Source: Cupriavidus metallidurans CH34 (GTDB taxonomy: Bacteria > Pseudomonadota > Gammaproteobacteria > Burkholderiales > Burkholderiaceae). Taken from it: a stretch of DNA of 64,000 nt. The notes beneath the pieces were generated by a model. The model was given only the letters and a program-made list of their open reading frames with translations, was not told the origin of the DNA and made no database searches. Position 1 is the stretch's first letter. The number at the start of each line of letters is the position of its first letter. A program made the translations under genes and the position numbers. Positions 16,744-26,314 of the stretch are shown one piece after another. The stretch spans positions 310,001 to 374,000 of the forward strand of contig NC_007974.2 of NCBI RefSeq assembly GCF_000196015.1, written 5' to 3'.

Positions 16744-17724
16744 ATGGGTTTGACCCGCAAACTGCTGGGCGCGTGCGCCCTGACGCTTGCCTTTGCCGGC
16801 ACTACCGTGCACGCGCAGGACAGCTATCCCTCCAAGCCGATCCGCTTCATCGTGCCGTTCGCGCCCGGTGGTGTGACAGACCTGACCGCGCGTACTTTCG
16901 CCAAGTACATGGGCGATGCCCTCAAGCAGCCGCTCGTTACCGAGAACAAGGCGGGCGCTGGCGCTACCATCGGCGCCAATTTCGTTGCCCATGCCGCACC
17001 TGACGGCTACACGATGCTGCTGGGTACCAACGTCACCCATGCCATCAACCCGCGCCTGATCGCCGCCACGCCGTATGACCCGCTCAAGGATTTCCAGACT
17101 GTCGCGATCTTCGGCCTGAATGGCAATGTGCTGCTAGTGAGCAATTCGTTCCCGGCGAAGACTTTCGCCGAGTTCCTGGCGTACGTGAAAGCTCGCCCTG
17201 GCCGCGTCAACTACGCTTCTGGCAGCGTCGGCAGTTCCGCTCACCTGGCGGCTGAATTGCTCAAGCAGGACGTGAAGGGCCTCGACTATACGCATGTGCC
17301 ATATGGCGGTCCGTCCGAAGCCATGAGCGCGCTCATGGGTGGGCACGTCGATTTCCTGTTCGCCAATATTGGCGCAGCGGTCACTCAGATCCAGTCCGGC
17401 AAGGTGAGGGCGCTCGCCGTTACTACCGCCAAGCGCGCGCCGCAGCTTCCCGATGTGCCGACCGTGGCGGAGTCTGGCGTGCCAGGGTTTGAAGTCGTGG
17501 GCTGGATGGCGGCATTCGTACCAAAGGGCACGCCGGCGCCTACCATCGCGCGCCTGAACCAGGTCATCAATCAGGCACAGAAGAACCCCGATTTGCGCAA
17601 GACCCTGGATGCTGCAGCGCTGATCCCCATTGTGGAGAGCCCCGAACAGAGCAGCCGCTTCGTGCGGGAGGAATACGAGAAATGGGGGCGCGTCATCCAA
17701 GCCGCCAACATACCGCCGCAGTAG
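16744..17724 (+). CDS. Bug/TctC-type periplasmic substrate-binding protein
   Basis: 326 residues, preceded by GAAGGAGACAATC. The signal peptide ends VHA-QD, followed by SYPSKPIRFIVPFAPGG, the conserved Bug start with the ligand-contacting PGG loop. APDGYTMLLG and the late VPTVAESGVPGFEVVGW block are typical. It forms a two-gene unit with the acyl-CoA synthetase upstream, so it probably binds that enzyme's acid substrate. Confidence 0.9.
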   Translation: MGLTRKLLGACALTLAFAGTTVHAQDSYPSKPIRFIVPFAPGGVTDLTARTFAKYMGDALKQPLVTENKAGAGATIGANFVAHAAPDGYTMLLGTNVTHAINPRLIAATPYDPLKDFQTVAIFGLNGNVLLVSNSFPAKTFAEFLAYVKARPGRVNYASGSVGSSAHLAAELLKQDVKGLDYTHVPYGGPSEAMSALMGGHVDFLFANIGAAVTQIQSGKVRALAVTTAKRAPQLPDVPTVAESGVPGFEVVGWMAAFVPKGTPAPTIARLNQVINQAQKNPDLRKTLDAAALIPIVESPEQSSRFVREEYEKWGRVIQAANIPPQ

Positions 17725-17742
17725 GCGGCGAGCGTCGACTCG

Positions 17743-17799
17743 GCGCCTTCCCTGCGTGGGGCGAACGGGGGTATCCGTTCAGCCCCCGCAGGAAGGCGC
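17743..17799. terminator. Large hairpin between convergent genes
   Basis: GCGCCTTCC (17743-17751) pairs with GGAAGGCGC (17791-17799), and the stem extends inward through TGCG/CGCA with one bulge. It lies between the Bug gene (+) and the dehydrogenase gene (-) that converge here. No long T-run is present on either strand. Confidence 0.4.
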
Positions 17800-17887
17800 G
17801 TTTGGCCGTGGCCTTGTCGCGGCGTTCCAGCAGTCATGTCACCGCGAGGGCAATGCAGATCTGCCACGCACGACGACGATCTTCAGG

Positions 17888-19678
17888 CTATCGCCCGGTC
17901 AACGCGACGCCAGCGGCCTCCAGGCTCACCGGTTCACCCTGCAGGAGCAACCGGTCTGCCTCCGATTCCCCCTTGGACTCCGGCGAACCGAGCGGATCGC
18001 GGGGCAGCAGATAGTGCTCGAGGACAGCATGCGCGAGCAGCAGGCGACGCCCGTCCACACCGGGCTGCGTGGCTTCCCAGGCAAGGATGGTTGCTGCCGT
18101 CGCGTAGTAGAGCGCGCTTGCTGCGCGGCGGACTTCTGCCTCCAGCGCTGCATCGCCGGCAACGGTTTCGGCCAGCGCGATCGCTCGGCTCAAGCTGCGC
18201 TGCAAGACTGCTCTCAGGTCCGCCGGCAAATGCGTTGCTTGCTCGAGCCGCGCCGACATCAACGCCAATAGCGCGTGTTGCGCACCATCCTTGCGCACCG
18301 CACGCTGGATGGCATCGAGCGCATTGATGTTGCTGGTCCCCTCCCACAACACCCCAATGTGGGCGTCACGCACCAGACGCGCATTGACGAAGTCCTCGAT
18401 ATAGCCGTTGCCGCCTCGTACCTCCATCGCACCCGTAGCAACTTCGATGTTATCGCGGCAGGTCCGCAGCTTGAGCAGCGGCGTAAGGAGGCGAAGCGCC
18501 AGCGCCGCGGTCTTGTCGCCCTTGCCAGCCCGGGCCATGATGTCCGCAGTAGCCATGACCATCGATAGTGCGGCTTCGGTCGGCACCATGACTTTGAGTA
18601 ATTGCCGGCGCAGCAACGCATGGCCGACGACTTCGCGGCCGAAGGCGCGGCGGTGTCTTGCCGCGACAAGGGCTTCATTCAGGCAGCGACGCATCATGGC
18701 GGCCGCGCGCACCGCGTGCGACAGCCTGGACAGGTTGACCTGCTCCATCATCTGCTTCAGCCCTTGCGTCGGATCACCCACCAGGTAGGCCACGGCCCCA
18801 TCAAGGCGTATCTCGCCGCTAGCCATCGAGCGTGTGCCCAGCTTGTCCTTGAGCCGCACGATGCGATAGGCGTTACGGCTGCCATCATCGAGGGTACGGG
18901 GCAGCGCGAACAGCGCCAGACCGCGCGTGCCATCCACCGCCCCCTCGGGACGAGCCAGCAGAAGCGCGATATCGGCATCGGTATGCGAGCAGAACCATTT
19001 TTCTCCGTACAGGCGCCACTCGCCATCCTCCTCGCGCGCTACGGTCTCGATGGCGCCAACATCCGATCCGCCGGCCTTCTCGGTCATGAATTGCGTGCCC
19101 TTCCACATGGTGCCCGGGTCCGACGAGAGCAGGCGCGGCAGCAGCTTTTCCTGCAGCGCGGCGCTGCCGTACTTGCGAATCAGGTGGATCGATGTATCGG
19201 ACACGCTGATCGGGCACATTTGTCCGAACTCTGCCTGTACGAACAAGTACTGGAATGCATACTTGGCCGCCGCCGGCAGTGGCTCTTTCCATCCCAGCAC
19301 ACCGCCACGATGGCTCATCGCATGGAACTGGAAGTCACCGAAGGCAATATGCTCCATCTCCTGATAGGCGGGGTGATACTCGATCCAGTCAGCATCTTCG
19401 CCCCAGCGAGTGCGTACGTGCAGCACCGGTGCGTGCTTGTCCGCAACGATGGCAAGCGTGTTCAGTCGACCGCCTGCCAGTTTGCCCATGCGTTCCAGGT
19501 GTGGCAGCAGGTGAGCGTGCGCGTCGGCCGGGAGATAGAGCCGCAGCATGTCCTGAAGACCCCGGTCAAGGGCAAGGAAGTCGAGCCCCGCGCAGTCTGG
19601 CGCGAGATGCTGCGAACTCTGGTGGGAGCGCGCTGGACGGGGGCTAACGTAATCGGCGTAGTCGGGTTCAAAGGACAT
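17888..19678 (-). CDS. Acyl-CoA dehydrogenase, AidB-like
   Basis: A 596-residue flavoprotein of the long AidB-type acyl-CoA dehydrogenase branch. Features include FMTEKAGGSDVG (flavin-binding), the arginine-rich RRAFGREVVGHALLRRQ segment, RGGNGYIEDF and the catalytic-base region LWEGTSNINALD. It oxidises an acyl-CoA at the alpha-beta bond with FAD, or has the less understood AidB role. It is the last gene of a minus-strand operon: Bug (20978), CoA-transferase (19739), then this gene, 60 bases further on. A second AidB-like gene is at 48331. Confidence 0.85.
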   Translation of the reverse strand: MSFEPDYADYVSPRPARSHQSSQHLAPDCAGLDFLALDRGLQDMLRLYLPADAHAHLLPHLERMGKLAGGRLNTLAIVADKHAPVLHVRTRWGEDADWIEYHPAYQEMEHIAFGDFQFHAMSHRGGVLGWKEPLPAAAKYAFQYLFVQAEFGQMCPISVSDTSIHLIRKYGSAALQEKLLPRLLSSDPGTMWKGTQFMTEKAGGSDVGAIETVAREEDGEWRLYGEKWFCSHTDADIALLLARPEGAVDGTRGLALFALPRTLDDGSRNAYRIVRLKDKLGTRSMASGEIRLDGAVAYLVGDPTQGLKQMMEQVNLSRLSHAVRAAAMMRRCLNEALVAARHRRAFGREVVGHALLRRQLLKVMVPTEAALSMVMATADIMARAGKGDKTAALALRLLTPLLKLRTCRDNIEVATGAMEVRGGNGYIEDFVNARLVRDAHIGVLWEGTSNINALDAIQRAVRKDGAQHALLALMSARLEQATHLPADLRAVLQRSLSRAIALAETVAGDAALEAEVRRAASALYYATAATILAWEATQPGVDGRRLLLAHAVLEHYLLPRDPLGSPESKGESEADRLLLQGEPVSLEAAGVALTGR

Positions 19679-19738
19679 ATGGAAATCTCACTGGCACAGG
19701 TTGGATGCAATCCGCGCCCGGTCCCGGGCATACGGAAA

Positions 19739-20962
19739 TCAGATGGCCCCGGCCTCGCGCAGGCGGGAAAGTTCGGCAGGTAGCAAGCCCAGACACTCCG
19801 TCAGAACGGTGTCAGTGTGCTCACCCAGGGCTGGCGGCGCCGCACTGTGTTCAAGCGGCGTGGCAGAGAAGCGCATCGGGCTCGCAATCGACGGGCAAAT
19901 GCCGCCATCCGGTAGAGGCAGGTCCACGCGGATGCCGCGGTGCCGTACCTGCGGGTCCTCGAATGTCTGGCTGAAGTCGTTGACAGGGCCGCATGGCACG
20001 CCGGCAGCCTTGAGTCGGGCAAGCCATGATGCGGTGGAATCGGTACGCATCACATCCACCAGCATGGGCAGGAGCACCTCGCGGTTGACAATGCGTCCGG
20101 TCACCTTGGCAAAACGTGTGTCGATGGCCAACTCCGGCTTGCCGACTGCGCGGCAATAGGCGGCAAACTGACTATCGTTGCCCACGGCGACAATGAGCTT
20201 GCCATCCAGACTATCGAAGACCTGATAGGGGACGGCGTTGGCATGTGCGTTGCCCTGCCGTTTCGGAAGCTTGCCTGAGACGAGGTAGCTGACGGCCTGA
20301 TTGCTGTTGAAGGCGAGCATGCAATCGAGCAGTGCCATATCGATATGCTGGCCCTGGCCGCTACGCTCACGCCATGTGAGGGCGGCGGCTATGGCCAGGC
20401 TGGCATACATCCCAGTTGTAATGTCGGCCACCGCGATACCGACCTTCTGCGGACCGCCGCCAGGCAGGTCGTCGCGCTCCCCGGTAATGCTCATCAGGCC
20501 ACCCATGCCCTGGAAGACGAAGTCGTAGCCTGGAAGATGCCGGTATGGCCCAGTCTGTCCGAAGCCAGTAACGGAGCAGTACACCAGACCTGGATTGGCC
20601 TCTCGTAGGTCGTCATAGCCCAGCCCGTAGCGCGCGAGCGTACCGACCTTGTAGTTCTCGACCAGCACGTCGGCGCTCGCCGCAAGGCGACGGATGATCG
20701 CTTGGCCGTCAGCACTTGCAAGGTTCACGGTAATCGACTTCTTGCCGCGGTTGGCTGAGGCGTAGTAGCTGGAGTCGCGGCGTTCGGACTCTTCCGCGGC
20801 CGGCAGCCATGGTGGTCCCCATCCGCGCGTCTCGTCGCCGACTTCTGGTCGTTCCACCTTGATAACTTCCGCACCCAGGTCGGCGAGATTCTGCGTACAC
20901 CAGGGCCCGGCCAGCACACGCGTCAAGTCCAGTACTCGAATATGGGAAAGTGGCTTGATCAT
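19739..20962 (-). CDS. Family III CoA-transferase (CaiB/BaiF)
   Basis: A 407-residue protein with the family opening LSHIRVLDLTRVLAGPWCTQNLADLGAEVIKVE. The RGWGPPW loop follows, and the catalytic aspartate lies in GQGQHIDMALLD. It moves CoA between carboxylates without ATP. It lies between a Bug gene and an AidB-like dehydrogenase, and is very similar in its first 60 residues to the CoA-transferase at 38568. It probably activates the acid bound by the adjacent Bug protein. Confidence 0.88.
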   Translation of the reverse strand: MIKPLSHIRVLDLTRVLAGPWCTQNLADLGAEVIKVERPEVGDETRGWGPPWLPAAEESERRDSSYYASANRGKKSITVNLASADGQAIIRRLAASADVLVENYKVGTLARYGLGYDDLREANPGLVYCSVTGFGQTGPYRHLPGYDFVFQGMGGLMSITGERDDLPGGGPQKVGIAVADITTGMYASLAIAAALTWRERSGQGQHIDMALLDCMLAFNSNQAVSYLVSGKLPKRQGNAHANAVPYQVFDSLDGKLIVAVGNDSQFAAYCRAVGKPELAIDTRFAKVTGRIVNREVLLPMLVDVMRTDSTASWLARLKAAGVPCGPVNDFSQTFEDPQVRHRGIRVDLPLPDGGICPSIASPMRFSATPLEHSAAPPALGEHTDTVLTECLGLLPAELSRLREAGAI

Positions 20963-20977
20963 GGTTGTACGTTGCGT

Positions 20978-21958
20978 TCAGTCGGCATGTATGCGGGCGT
21001 CAGCGATGACCTTTCCGTAGCGGGCGGTCTCGTCACGCAGGTACGCGGCGAAGGAGCCTCCGTAGTAACCGGCGGGCTCCGCGCCATTCTTCAGCAGCGT
21101 TTCCAGAACCGCCGGATCGGTCAGGGCATGCTCGACCTCACTTGCAAGCTTTTTCACGATCGGCGTGGGCGTGCCCGCGGGGGCCATCAAGCCGACCCAG
21201 GCCGCCATTTCCATCCCGGGATACCCTAGCTCAGCCGTCGTGGGCACATCGGGAAGCACGGCCGAGCGCTTGCTACTCATGACCGCCAATGCGCGCAGCT
21301 TGCCGCTAGAAATCTGTGGCAGACCAGTGAACGCTGGCTCGAACGTCATGTTGACCTCGCCGGCTATCACTGCCGCCTTGGCGGGCGCGCTGCCCTTGTA
21401 TGGCACATGCAGGAGTTCGGCTCCTGCGCGTGCGGCCAGCATTTCACCAGCCAAGTGCGCCGTGGAACCATTGCCGTATGAGGCATAGCTCAGTCCGCCA
21501 TGCCGGGCCTTTGCGAGCTGCATCAGCTCGCTCAATGTCTTCGCCGGCACGAGGGGGTTGACCACAATCACGCTCGGCGCGGAGGCCACCAGCGCGATTG
21601 GCGTGAAGCTCTTGCCCGCGTCGTAGCGGAGCTTTGGATACAGCCATGGGTTGATGGTGAGCGTGGTATTGGTGGCTGCCAGCAGCGTATAGCCGTCCGG
21701 TTTCGCTCCGGCCACGACTTCCGCGCCGACGATGGTTGCGGCACCGGGACGGTTATCGATGACAACGGGCTGCCCGAGATGCTCGCCGAGCTTCTGGCCA
21801 ATAACGCGAGCGACGATGTCCGTCATGCCGCCCGCGGCATATGGAACCACGATCCTGATTGGCTGGCTGGGGAATTCTTGCGCGCCAGCATTTGCAACGC
21901 AGAACAGAAGGCTCGCGGCAATGCTATGGGCGAGCGCGGCCCGACGGGGCAGGTTCAT
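20978..21958 (-). CDS. Bug/TctC-type periplasmic substrate-binding protein
   Basis: 326 residues from the ATG at 21958, which is preceded by GAGGAGACCC; the adjacent TTG at 21961 is not preferred. The signal peptide ends NAGA-QE, then FPSQPIRIVVPYAAGGMTD. KPDGYTLLAA and LPDVPTTAELGYPGMEMAAW are conserved Bug blocks. It is the first gene of the minus-strand operon opposite the LysR gene at 22106, so it is likely controlled by that regulator. Confidence 0.9.
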   Translation of the reverse strand: MNLPRRAALAHSIAASLLFCVANAGAQEFPSQPIRIVVPYAAGGMTDIVARVIGQKLGEHLGQPVVIDNRPGAATIVGAEVVAGAKPDGYTLLAATNTTLTINPWLYPKLRYDAGKSFTPIALVASAPSVIVVNPLVPAKTLSELMQLAKARHGGLSYASYGNGSTAHLAGEMLAARAGAELLHVPYKGSAPAKAAVIAGEVNMTFEPAFTGLPQISSGKLRALAVMSSKRSAVLPDVPTTAELGYPGMEMAAWVGLMAPAGTPTPIVKKLASEVEHALTDPAVLETLLKNGAEPAGYYGGSFAAYLRDETARYGKVIADARIHAD

Positions 21959-22049
21959 CAATGGGTCTCCTCGTTCTCGTTATGGCGCTGTGGCCTGACA
22001 GACTCGCCGACGCGCTTGTGGCCATTCTTGGCTCCGAGGTCACCAGTGT

Positions 22050-22065
22050 CCAATACAATTATTGG
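22050..22065. promoter_or_regulatory. CCAAT-N6-ATTGG palindrome in LysR/Bug intergenic region
   Basis: A 16-bp inverted repeat lies in the 147 bases between the divergent LysR (22106) and Bug (21958) genes. Position and symmetry suit a LysR binding site, although the arms are short and AT-rich pairs of this kind occur by chance. Confidence 0.4.
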
Positions 22066-22105
22066 GCTCATTCATACACGGCTTGAATCAATCCCCGAGG
22101 CTTCC

Positions 22106-23020
22106 ATGGATCTCAGGCAACTACGCTATTTCGTCGCGCTGGCAGAGGAGTTGCATTTCGGGCGTGCGGCAGCCCGACTGGCCATTACCCAGCCCCCGCT
22201 GAGTTTCAATATTGCGAAACTGGAGGCATCACTAGGGGTGCAATTGCTGCAACGCACTACCCGAGAGGTAGCGCTGACTGCGGCGGGCAAAGAGATCTAC
22301 AAGGAGGCGCTGAAGATCCTGGCGCTAACGGCGAATGCACGTGAACTGGCCGGGCGCGCAGCGCGTGGCGAGATTGGTGCAGTACATGTGGGTTTCGTTG
22401 GGTCCGCGGTCCTCACCCCATTGGGGGAGCGCATCCGAGCCTTCGGAGCCATTCACCCGGACGTAGATGTCGTGCTGCACGAGCTGAATAGCTTCGAGCA
22501 GATCGACGCGCTGCAGGCCAGGCATATTGACATCGGCATTATTCATCCGCGCGTGATCCCTAACGGGATTGCCTCCCACTCCCTGCACGGCGAGCACTTC
22601 ATTTGCCTGCTGCCCGCGGATCATCCGCTGGCGCGCGACAGGACCATTGATGTCCGCGAGCTGCGACACGACGACTTCGTCCTGTTTCCGCGACATTTCT
22701 CGCCAGAGTTCCATGACCAGATTGTTGCGCTGTGCGCGAGTGTCGGATTTACACCAAATATCCGCCACCAAGTCCGTCATATGCTGACCATTGCCACGCT
22801 GGTCGCGAAGCGCTTTGGTGTGTCGATTGTGCCGCGGTCGGTAGATGTGGTTACTTTGCCTAATCTGGCGTGCCGCCCCTTGGGAAAGCAAGCGACTCCG
22901 TCGGAACTGGTCGGGATCTGGCGCGACGACGAGCAAGGATCAGCCGTGCTTTCGATGTTGCATGCACTTGGCGCGCCAGTACAACAACGCGAGCTTGCAA
23001 ACTCGCCGCGTCTCGCCTGA
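22106..23020 (+). CDS. LysR-family regulator
   Basis: 304 residues from the ATG at 22106. The N-terminus (MDLRQLRYFVALAEELHFGRAAARL, ITQPPLSFNI) is a classic LysR winged helix; the periplasmic-binding-like ligand domain follows from ~residue 90. It diverges from the Bug/CoA-transferase/dehydrogenase operon and should activate it in response to the substrate or its CoA ester. The LHFGRAA form is shared with CatR/BenM-like regulators of aromatic pathways, but that is weak evidence of ligand. Confidence 0.9.
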   Translation: MDLRQLRYFVALAEELHFGRAAARLAITQPPLSFNIAKLEASLGVQLLQRTTREVALTAAGKEIYKEALKILALTANARELAGRAARGEIGAVHVGFVGSAVLTPLGERIRAFGAIHPDVDVVLHELNSFEQIDALQARHIDIGIIHPRVIPNGIASHSLHGEHFICLLPADHPLARDRTIDVRELRHDDFVLFPRHFSPEFHDQIVALCASVGFTPNIRHQVRHMLTIATLVAKRFGVSIVPRSVDVVTLPNLACRPLGKQATPSELVGIWRDDEQGSAVLSMLHALGAPVQQRELANSPRLA

Positions 23021-23031
23021 CGGATACCTGC

Positions 23032-23634
23032 TCAGCCGCGGGGCGGCTTTGCCCGTCGGGTGGGCGCAGACGGCCTGACCAAAAGGCCGTTCAGAATGAG
23101 TTCGTAGAATTCGCTGAAGGCATCGCCGATCTTCATGCCCGTCTGCTGCAAGAACTGCTGGTTGCGCAGACGGTGTGCCGCGCCCAGGATGGCTTCGGAA
23201 ACCAGGCGCGGATTGTGCGGGGCCATCAGCCCCTGCCTCACACCTTCCTCGATCATGCTTTCCAGTCCGCGCACGCGCGCGAGCTGGTAGTCATCGAACA
23301 CCTTGCGGCCGGTCTCGATGGCGTCCAGGTCGGTAAGGGCTGCCTTGCTCAGTCCCGTGGCATTCAGCGTGGCATGCATGTAGGCCGAGATGGCGCGCGC
23401 TGCGTCGGGAGCGCGCCTGGCTGCCGCGTAGCCTTTTTCCAGATTGGCTTCCAGCACGTTGCGGCAGACGTGAACAAACAGCTCTTCCTTGGTTTCAGCG
23501 ATTTCGTACAAGCGCCGGCGCGAGCATCGCATGCGCTGAGCCATCTCGCCGATGGTCAGCGACGAGACACCCGTGGTGATCAGCAGGTGCGTCAATTCCT
23601 CGAGGAAGGCTTCGTCGGTACGTCGTGTTGCCAT
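23032..23634 (-). CDS. TetR-family regulator
   Basis: 200 residues. The helix-turn-helix is near the N-terminus (SSLTIGEMAQRMRCSRRRLYEIAETKEELF, ~25-53) and the C-terminus is a variable helical ligand domain. It converges with the LysR gene. The AEIxETKEEL form suggests regulators of fatty-acid or CoA metabolism, but no target is apparent. A near-palindrome, ATTCCACGTGAAT, lies at about 23702, upstream of its start. Confidence 0.85.
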   Translation of the reverse strand: MATRRTDEAFLEELTHLLITTGVSSLTIGEMAQRMRCSRRRLYEIAETKEELFVHVCRNVLEANLEKGYAAARRAPDAARAISAYMHATLNATGLSKAALTDLDAIETGRKVFDDYQLARVRGLESMIEEGVRQGLMAPHNPRLVSEAILGAAHRLRNQQFLQQTGMKIGDAFSEFYELILNGLLVRPSAPTRRAKPPRG

Positions 23635-23824
23635 GGGATGTGAGGCGTGCCGGGCGCAGAAGGCGAGCAGGGCGTGAGTCAGGAAGCCAGTATCTTAGTG
23701 GATTCCACGTGAATGTCGGGAGGGTACGCCTGCGTGGGGCGGGCGCACGACTCCGAGAGATCGCGATTCGCCGTGCCGAAGCAGGCTGACATGAGAAGGC
23801 ACCTTGCAGGAGATAGCACCGCTC

Positions 23825-24880
23825 TCACTGCGCCGCCCGTCGCCCCCCCACGGCCTTGTCCATCACCTCGGCCTGCAACGCTTCACTTGGATTGGTGAAT
23901 GTTTGCCGCCGCAGCGTCTCAAGCTGCTGCGCGCGGTCCTGTTCCGACAAACCGGCGAACGACACGATCTGCGAGCGCTGGGCTGCGTAATCGTCGTAGC
24001 GCTGCTTCCAGGCCTGCTCGGCCTGCGCCTGCTGCTGATAGCGCTGGGCGACCTCGGGACCGTATGCCTGAGCCAGGGATGCACCGATATCCTGAGGGCT
24101 ACGTCCTGCCGTCTGCATACTGGCGATCGTCTTGCTAATCGCCTGCGGCCTTGCTTCGGCTTCGCGCGCGGCACGCACGGATTCGGGCAGCGTGGCGTCC
24201 AGTGTGGACAGGCGGCGCTGTCGTTCGGCGTCGTCGAGTCCAGGCTGGGTGGCTATCTCCAGGCGCGCGAGCATGGCGTCGTCGTAGGTTTGCTCGTCGT
24301 CGAACCAGATGGCCGCGACGTCTGGCAAGTGGCGCGCTCGCGCGGCGTTGCGGTCGGCTATCAATGCGCGCAGGCGTTGCACCTGACTGGTGTCCGGCGC
24401 GCCAATCACACTGGTCATCGGTCCATCGGTGGCTTTGGGCTGCATCTCGGACAGGTATGCCCGGTAGCGTTGCCACAGTCGCCACGCCTGGTCCTCGGCC
24501 GGTTGCGGCACATGTTTGCGGATGTCGTCGCGCACCAACTGGTCCAATGCCGCGGCGTCACCCGCATCATGGCTGGCGCTCAGGAAGTAGTCGAAGTAGG
24601 TGCGCAGCGCGCGCGTCAGGCGCAGATTGCCTTGCGCGTCGGCTTCCGGGCCGGGTGGAATATCGACGCCCGCCAACGACGGCATCTCGGTGATGTTTCG
24701 CGCGCGCATGCTGTCAGTGGGTGATGCCGATAGCTCCGGCCTTGCGTCCGTGCGGGACCGCGCCGGCAGTGGACCTTGCGCCGGTTCCGTGGGTGCCGTT
24801 GCCCAATAGACGGCGGCACCCACGAGCCCGGCTACTACCAGGACCAGGGTGACCCCTGGCCTTCGCTCAGAGCTGATCAT
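23825..24880 (-). CDS. lifO: Lipase-specific foldase (lipase chaperone)
   Basis: 351 residues. An N-terminal membrane anchor (residues ~9-27) leads to a variable Pro/Ala linker. The foldase motif RTYFDYFLSA starts at residue 93, the position of the RxxFDYFLSA motif essential in Lif proteins. The rest is all-helical, as expected of the 'headphone' fold. It folds the lipase encoded just upstream in the periplasm before type II secretion. Its start overlaps the end of the lipase gene by 14 bases, so the pair is translationally coupled. Confidence 0.9.
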   Translation of the reverse strand: MISSERRPGVTLVLVVAGLVGAAVYWATAPTEPAQGPLPARSRTDARPELSASPTDSMRARNITEMPSLAGVDIPPGPEADAQGNLRLTRALRTYFDYFLSASHDAGDAAALDQLVRDDIRKHVPQPAEDQAWRLWQRYRAYLSEMQPKATDGPMTSVIGAPDTSQVQRLRALIADRNAARARHLPDVAAIWFDDEQTYDDAMLARLEIATQPGLDDAERQRRLSTLDATLPESVRAAREAEARPQAISKTIASMQTAGRSPQDIGASLAQAYGPEVAQRYQQQAQAEQAWKQRYDDYAAQRSQIVSFAGLSEQDRAQQLETLRRQTFTNPSEALQAEVMDKAVGGRRAAQ

Positions 24881-26000
24881 TGCGCAAGCGGTTGGCGTGA
24901 TTCAGGATCACCGTGCGTGGGTCGACGTCCTGATACATACCGAGCATCTGATTGATCTCGTCGAGATGGTTCCAGTAGTAGTCGGTGGAAAGCACGCGTC
25001 CCCACTTGGCGCTGCACACCGACACCATCCCGTCGTTGGGGCCGGCGCCCTTCATGCCCATGACACCGGCAGCGGCGGCCATGGCCGCCGTGGATGGGTC
25101 AAGCAGGTTCGAGCGCAGCAGGTTGATCGGGCCGCCCCGGCCGGTCCAGGAGTAAGCGGCCTGGGTGTAGGTGACGAGCTTTCCGCTGGCATCGCGCCCC
25201 TGCCGTTGCTCGGCGACTGCTCCCGGGGTGTCGCAATCCGGGCCTAGCGCGGATTGCGAGCCAGGCGCCAGGGTGGCGTTGAGCCGCGCGTTCTGCTCGG
25301 TGGCGCCCTGGCTGGTCAGGGTGCGCGCAGAGGCAATCGCATCCTGGTTCAGCGCCTGTCCATTGAACAGGCCATTGAACCAGCCCAGGAGATTCGTTAC
25401 GCCCTGAATCACGTTGACCAGCGCCGGCCCCGCAAGTGGAATGCTGCTGATGCCGTTGATGACGTCCAGCACGACGTCGGCGAGCTGGCTGCCGCGGTGC
25501 GGGCTACCGATAGTCGTCACCGATGCCACATCCTGCGGCGACATTGCAGCCAGCATCCGCGAGGTGGGCCCGCCCTGGCTGTGTCCGATCAGATTGACCT
25601 TGTCGGCGCCGGTTTCCAGCTTGACCGCGCGTACATAGGCCTGCAGTGCCAGCGCGCGTTCTTCATCGCTGTTGAACGACGGCACCGTGGACACGTAGAC
25701 CGTGGCGCCATTGGCCCGCAGCACTTCGGGAATGCCGTACCAGTAGTCGATCACGCCGCCCATCTTTGCCGCGCCGGTCAGACCATGCACCAGCACGATC
25801 GGATAGCGTGTCTTTGCATAGTCGCTGCTGGCCGTGGCACTGGCTGGCCAGGCCATGGCGATGGCTGCGGCGATGGCCGCCGCAGTTCCCGCCGCAGTCC
25901 TCGCGATGGCGCTTGTGGACCTGCGTGTCCCTGCCTTCAGCGTGACGGTGTCCTGATGCGCGCAAGCCCGGCCGGGCCCACGACGATTGCCGTGTTCCAT
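24867..26000 (-). CDS. lipA: Secreted triacylglycerol lipase, family I.2
   Basis: 377 residues; ATG at 26000 preceded by GAGGAGACTAG. A long signal peptide (Arg-rich start, hydrophobic 38-50, cleavage near SATA-SS) precedes YPIVLVHGLTG, the oxyanion loop. The catalytic triad can be read as Ser141 in GHSQGG, Asp323 in PNDGMV and His345 in WNHLDEIN. The Cys in DCDTP and the Cys in VSVCSA correspond to the single disulfide of Burkholderia-type lipases. It hydrolyses triglycerides outside the cell. The foldase gene follows directly, the usual lipA-lif order. Confidence 0.93.
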   Translation of the reverse strand: MEHGNRRGPGRACAHQDTVTLKAGTRRSTSAIARTAAGTAAAIAAAIAMAWPASATASSDYAKTRYPIVLVHGLTGAAKMGGVIDYWYGIPEVLRANGATVYVSTVPSFNSDEERALALQAYVRAVKLETGADKVNLIGHSQGGPTSRMLAAMSPQDVASVTTIGSPHRGSQLADVVLDVINGISSIPLAGPALVNVIQGVTNLLGWFNGLFNGQALNQDAIASARTLTSQGATEQNARLNATLAPGSQSALGPDCDTPGAVAEQRQGRDASGKLVTYTQAAYSWTGRGGPINLLRSNLLDPSTAAMAAAAGVMGMKGAGPNDGMVSVCSAKWGRVLSTDYYWNHLDEINQMLGMYQDVDPRTVILNHANRLRNDQL

Positions 26001-26314
26001 CTAGTCTCCTCGGTGGTGGAATCATTTTTTGTTTGAAACAGTAAAGACACCTGACTTTGCGAGCACAATCAAAACCTTAGGCGGTTTCCTCCAAACACAC
26101 GCGCATGTCGGGGTTATCCCTTGGAAGGGCTCCGCACTATCGGTAGCGGCCACGGGCGCCGGCCCGCTATCGCATCCTCAAAGCCCACCTTCAACAAATG
26201 CAAATTGCCGGCCCAGCGGGTCTGCCGCAAAGTCTCCCCCAACTCACCGCACGACAAACTCGCGATAAAGCCGGTGAGCAATGGAAGTCCTGATGCAGAA
26301 AACAGGTGGAGACA
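26001..26314. other. 314-base divergent intergenic region
   Basis: It separates the lipase gene (-) from the Bug gene (+) and must hold promoters for both. Both ribosome-binding sites are clear (GAGGAGAC for lipA, GTGGAGACA for the Bug gene). No strong -35/-10 pair, operator palindrome or RNA gene could be recognised. Confidence 0.4.

Noticed and set aside
17743..17799. Hairpin considered as a small RNA gene
   Set aside because: It lies between convergent genes with no promoter in front; a termination role is simpler.
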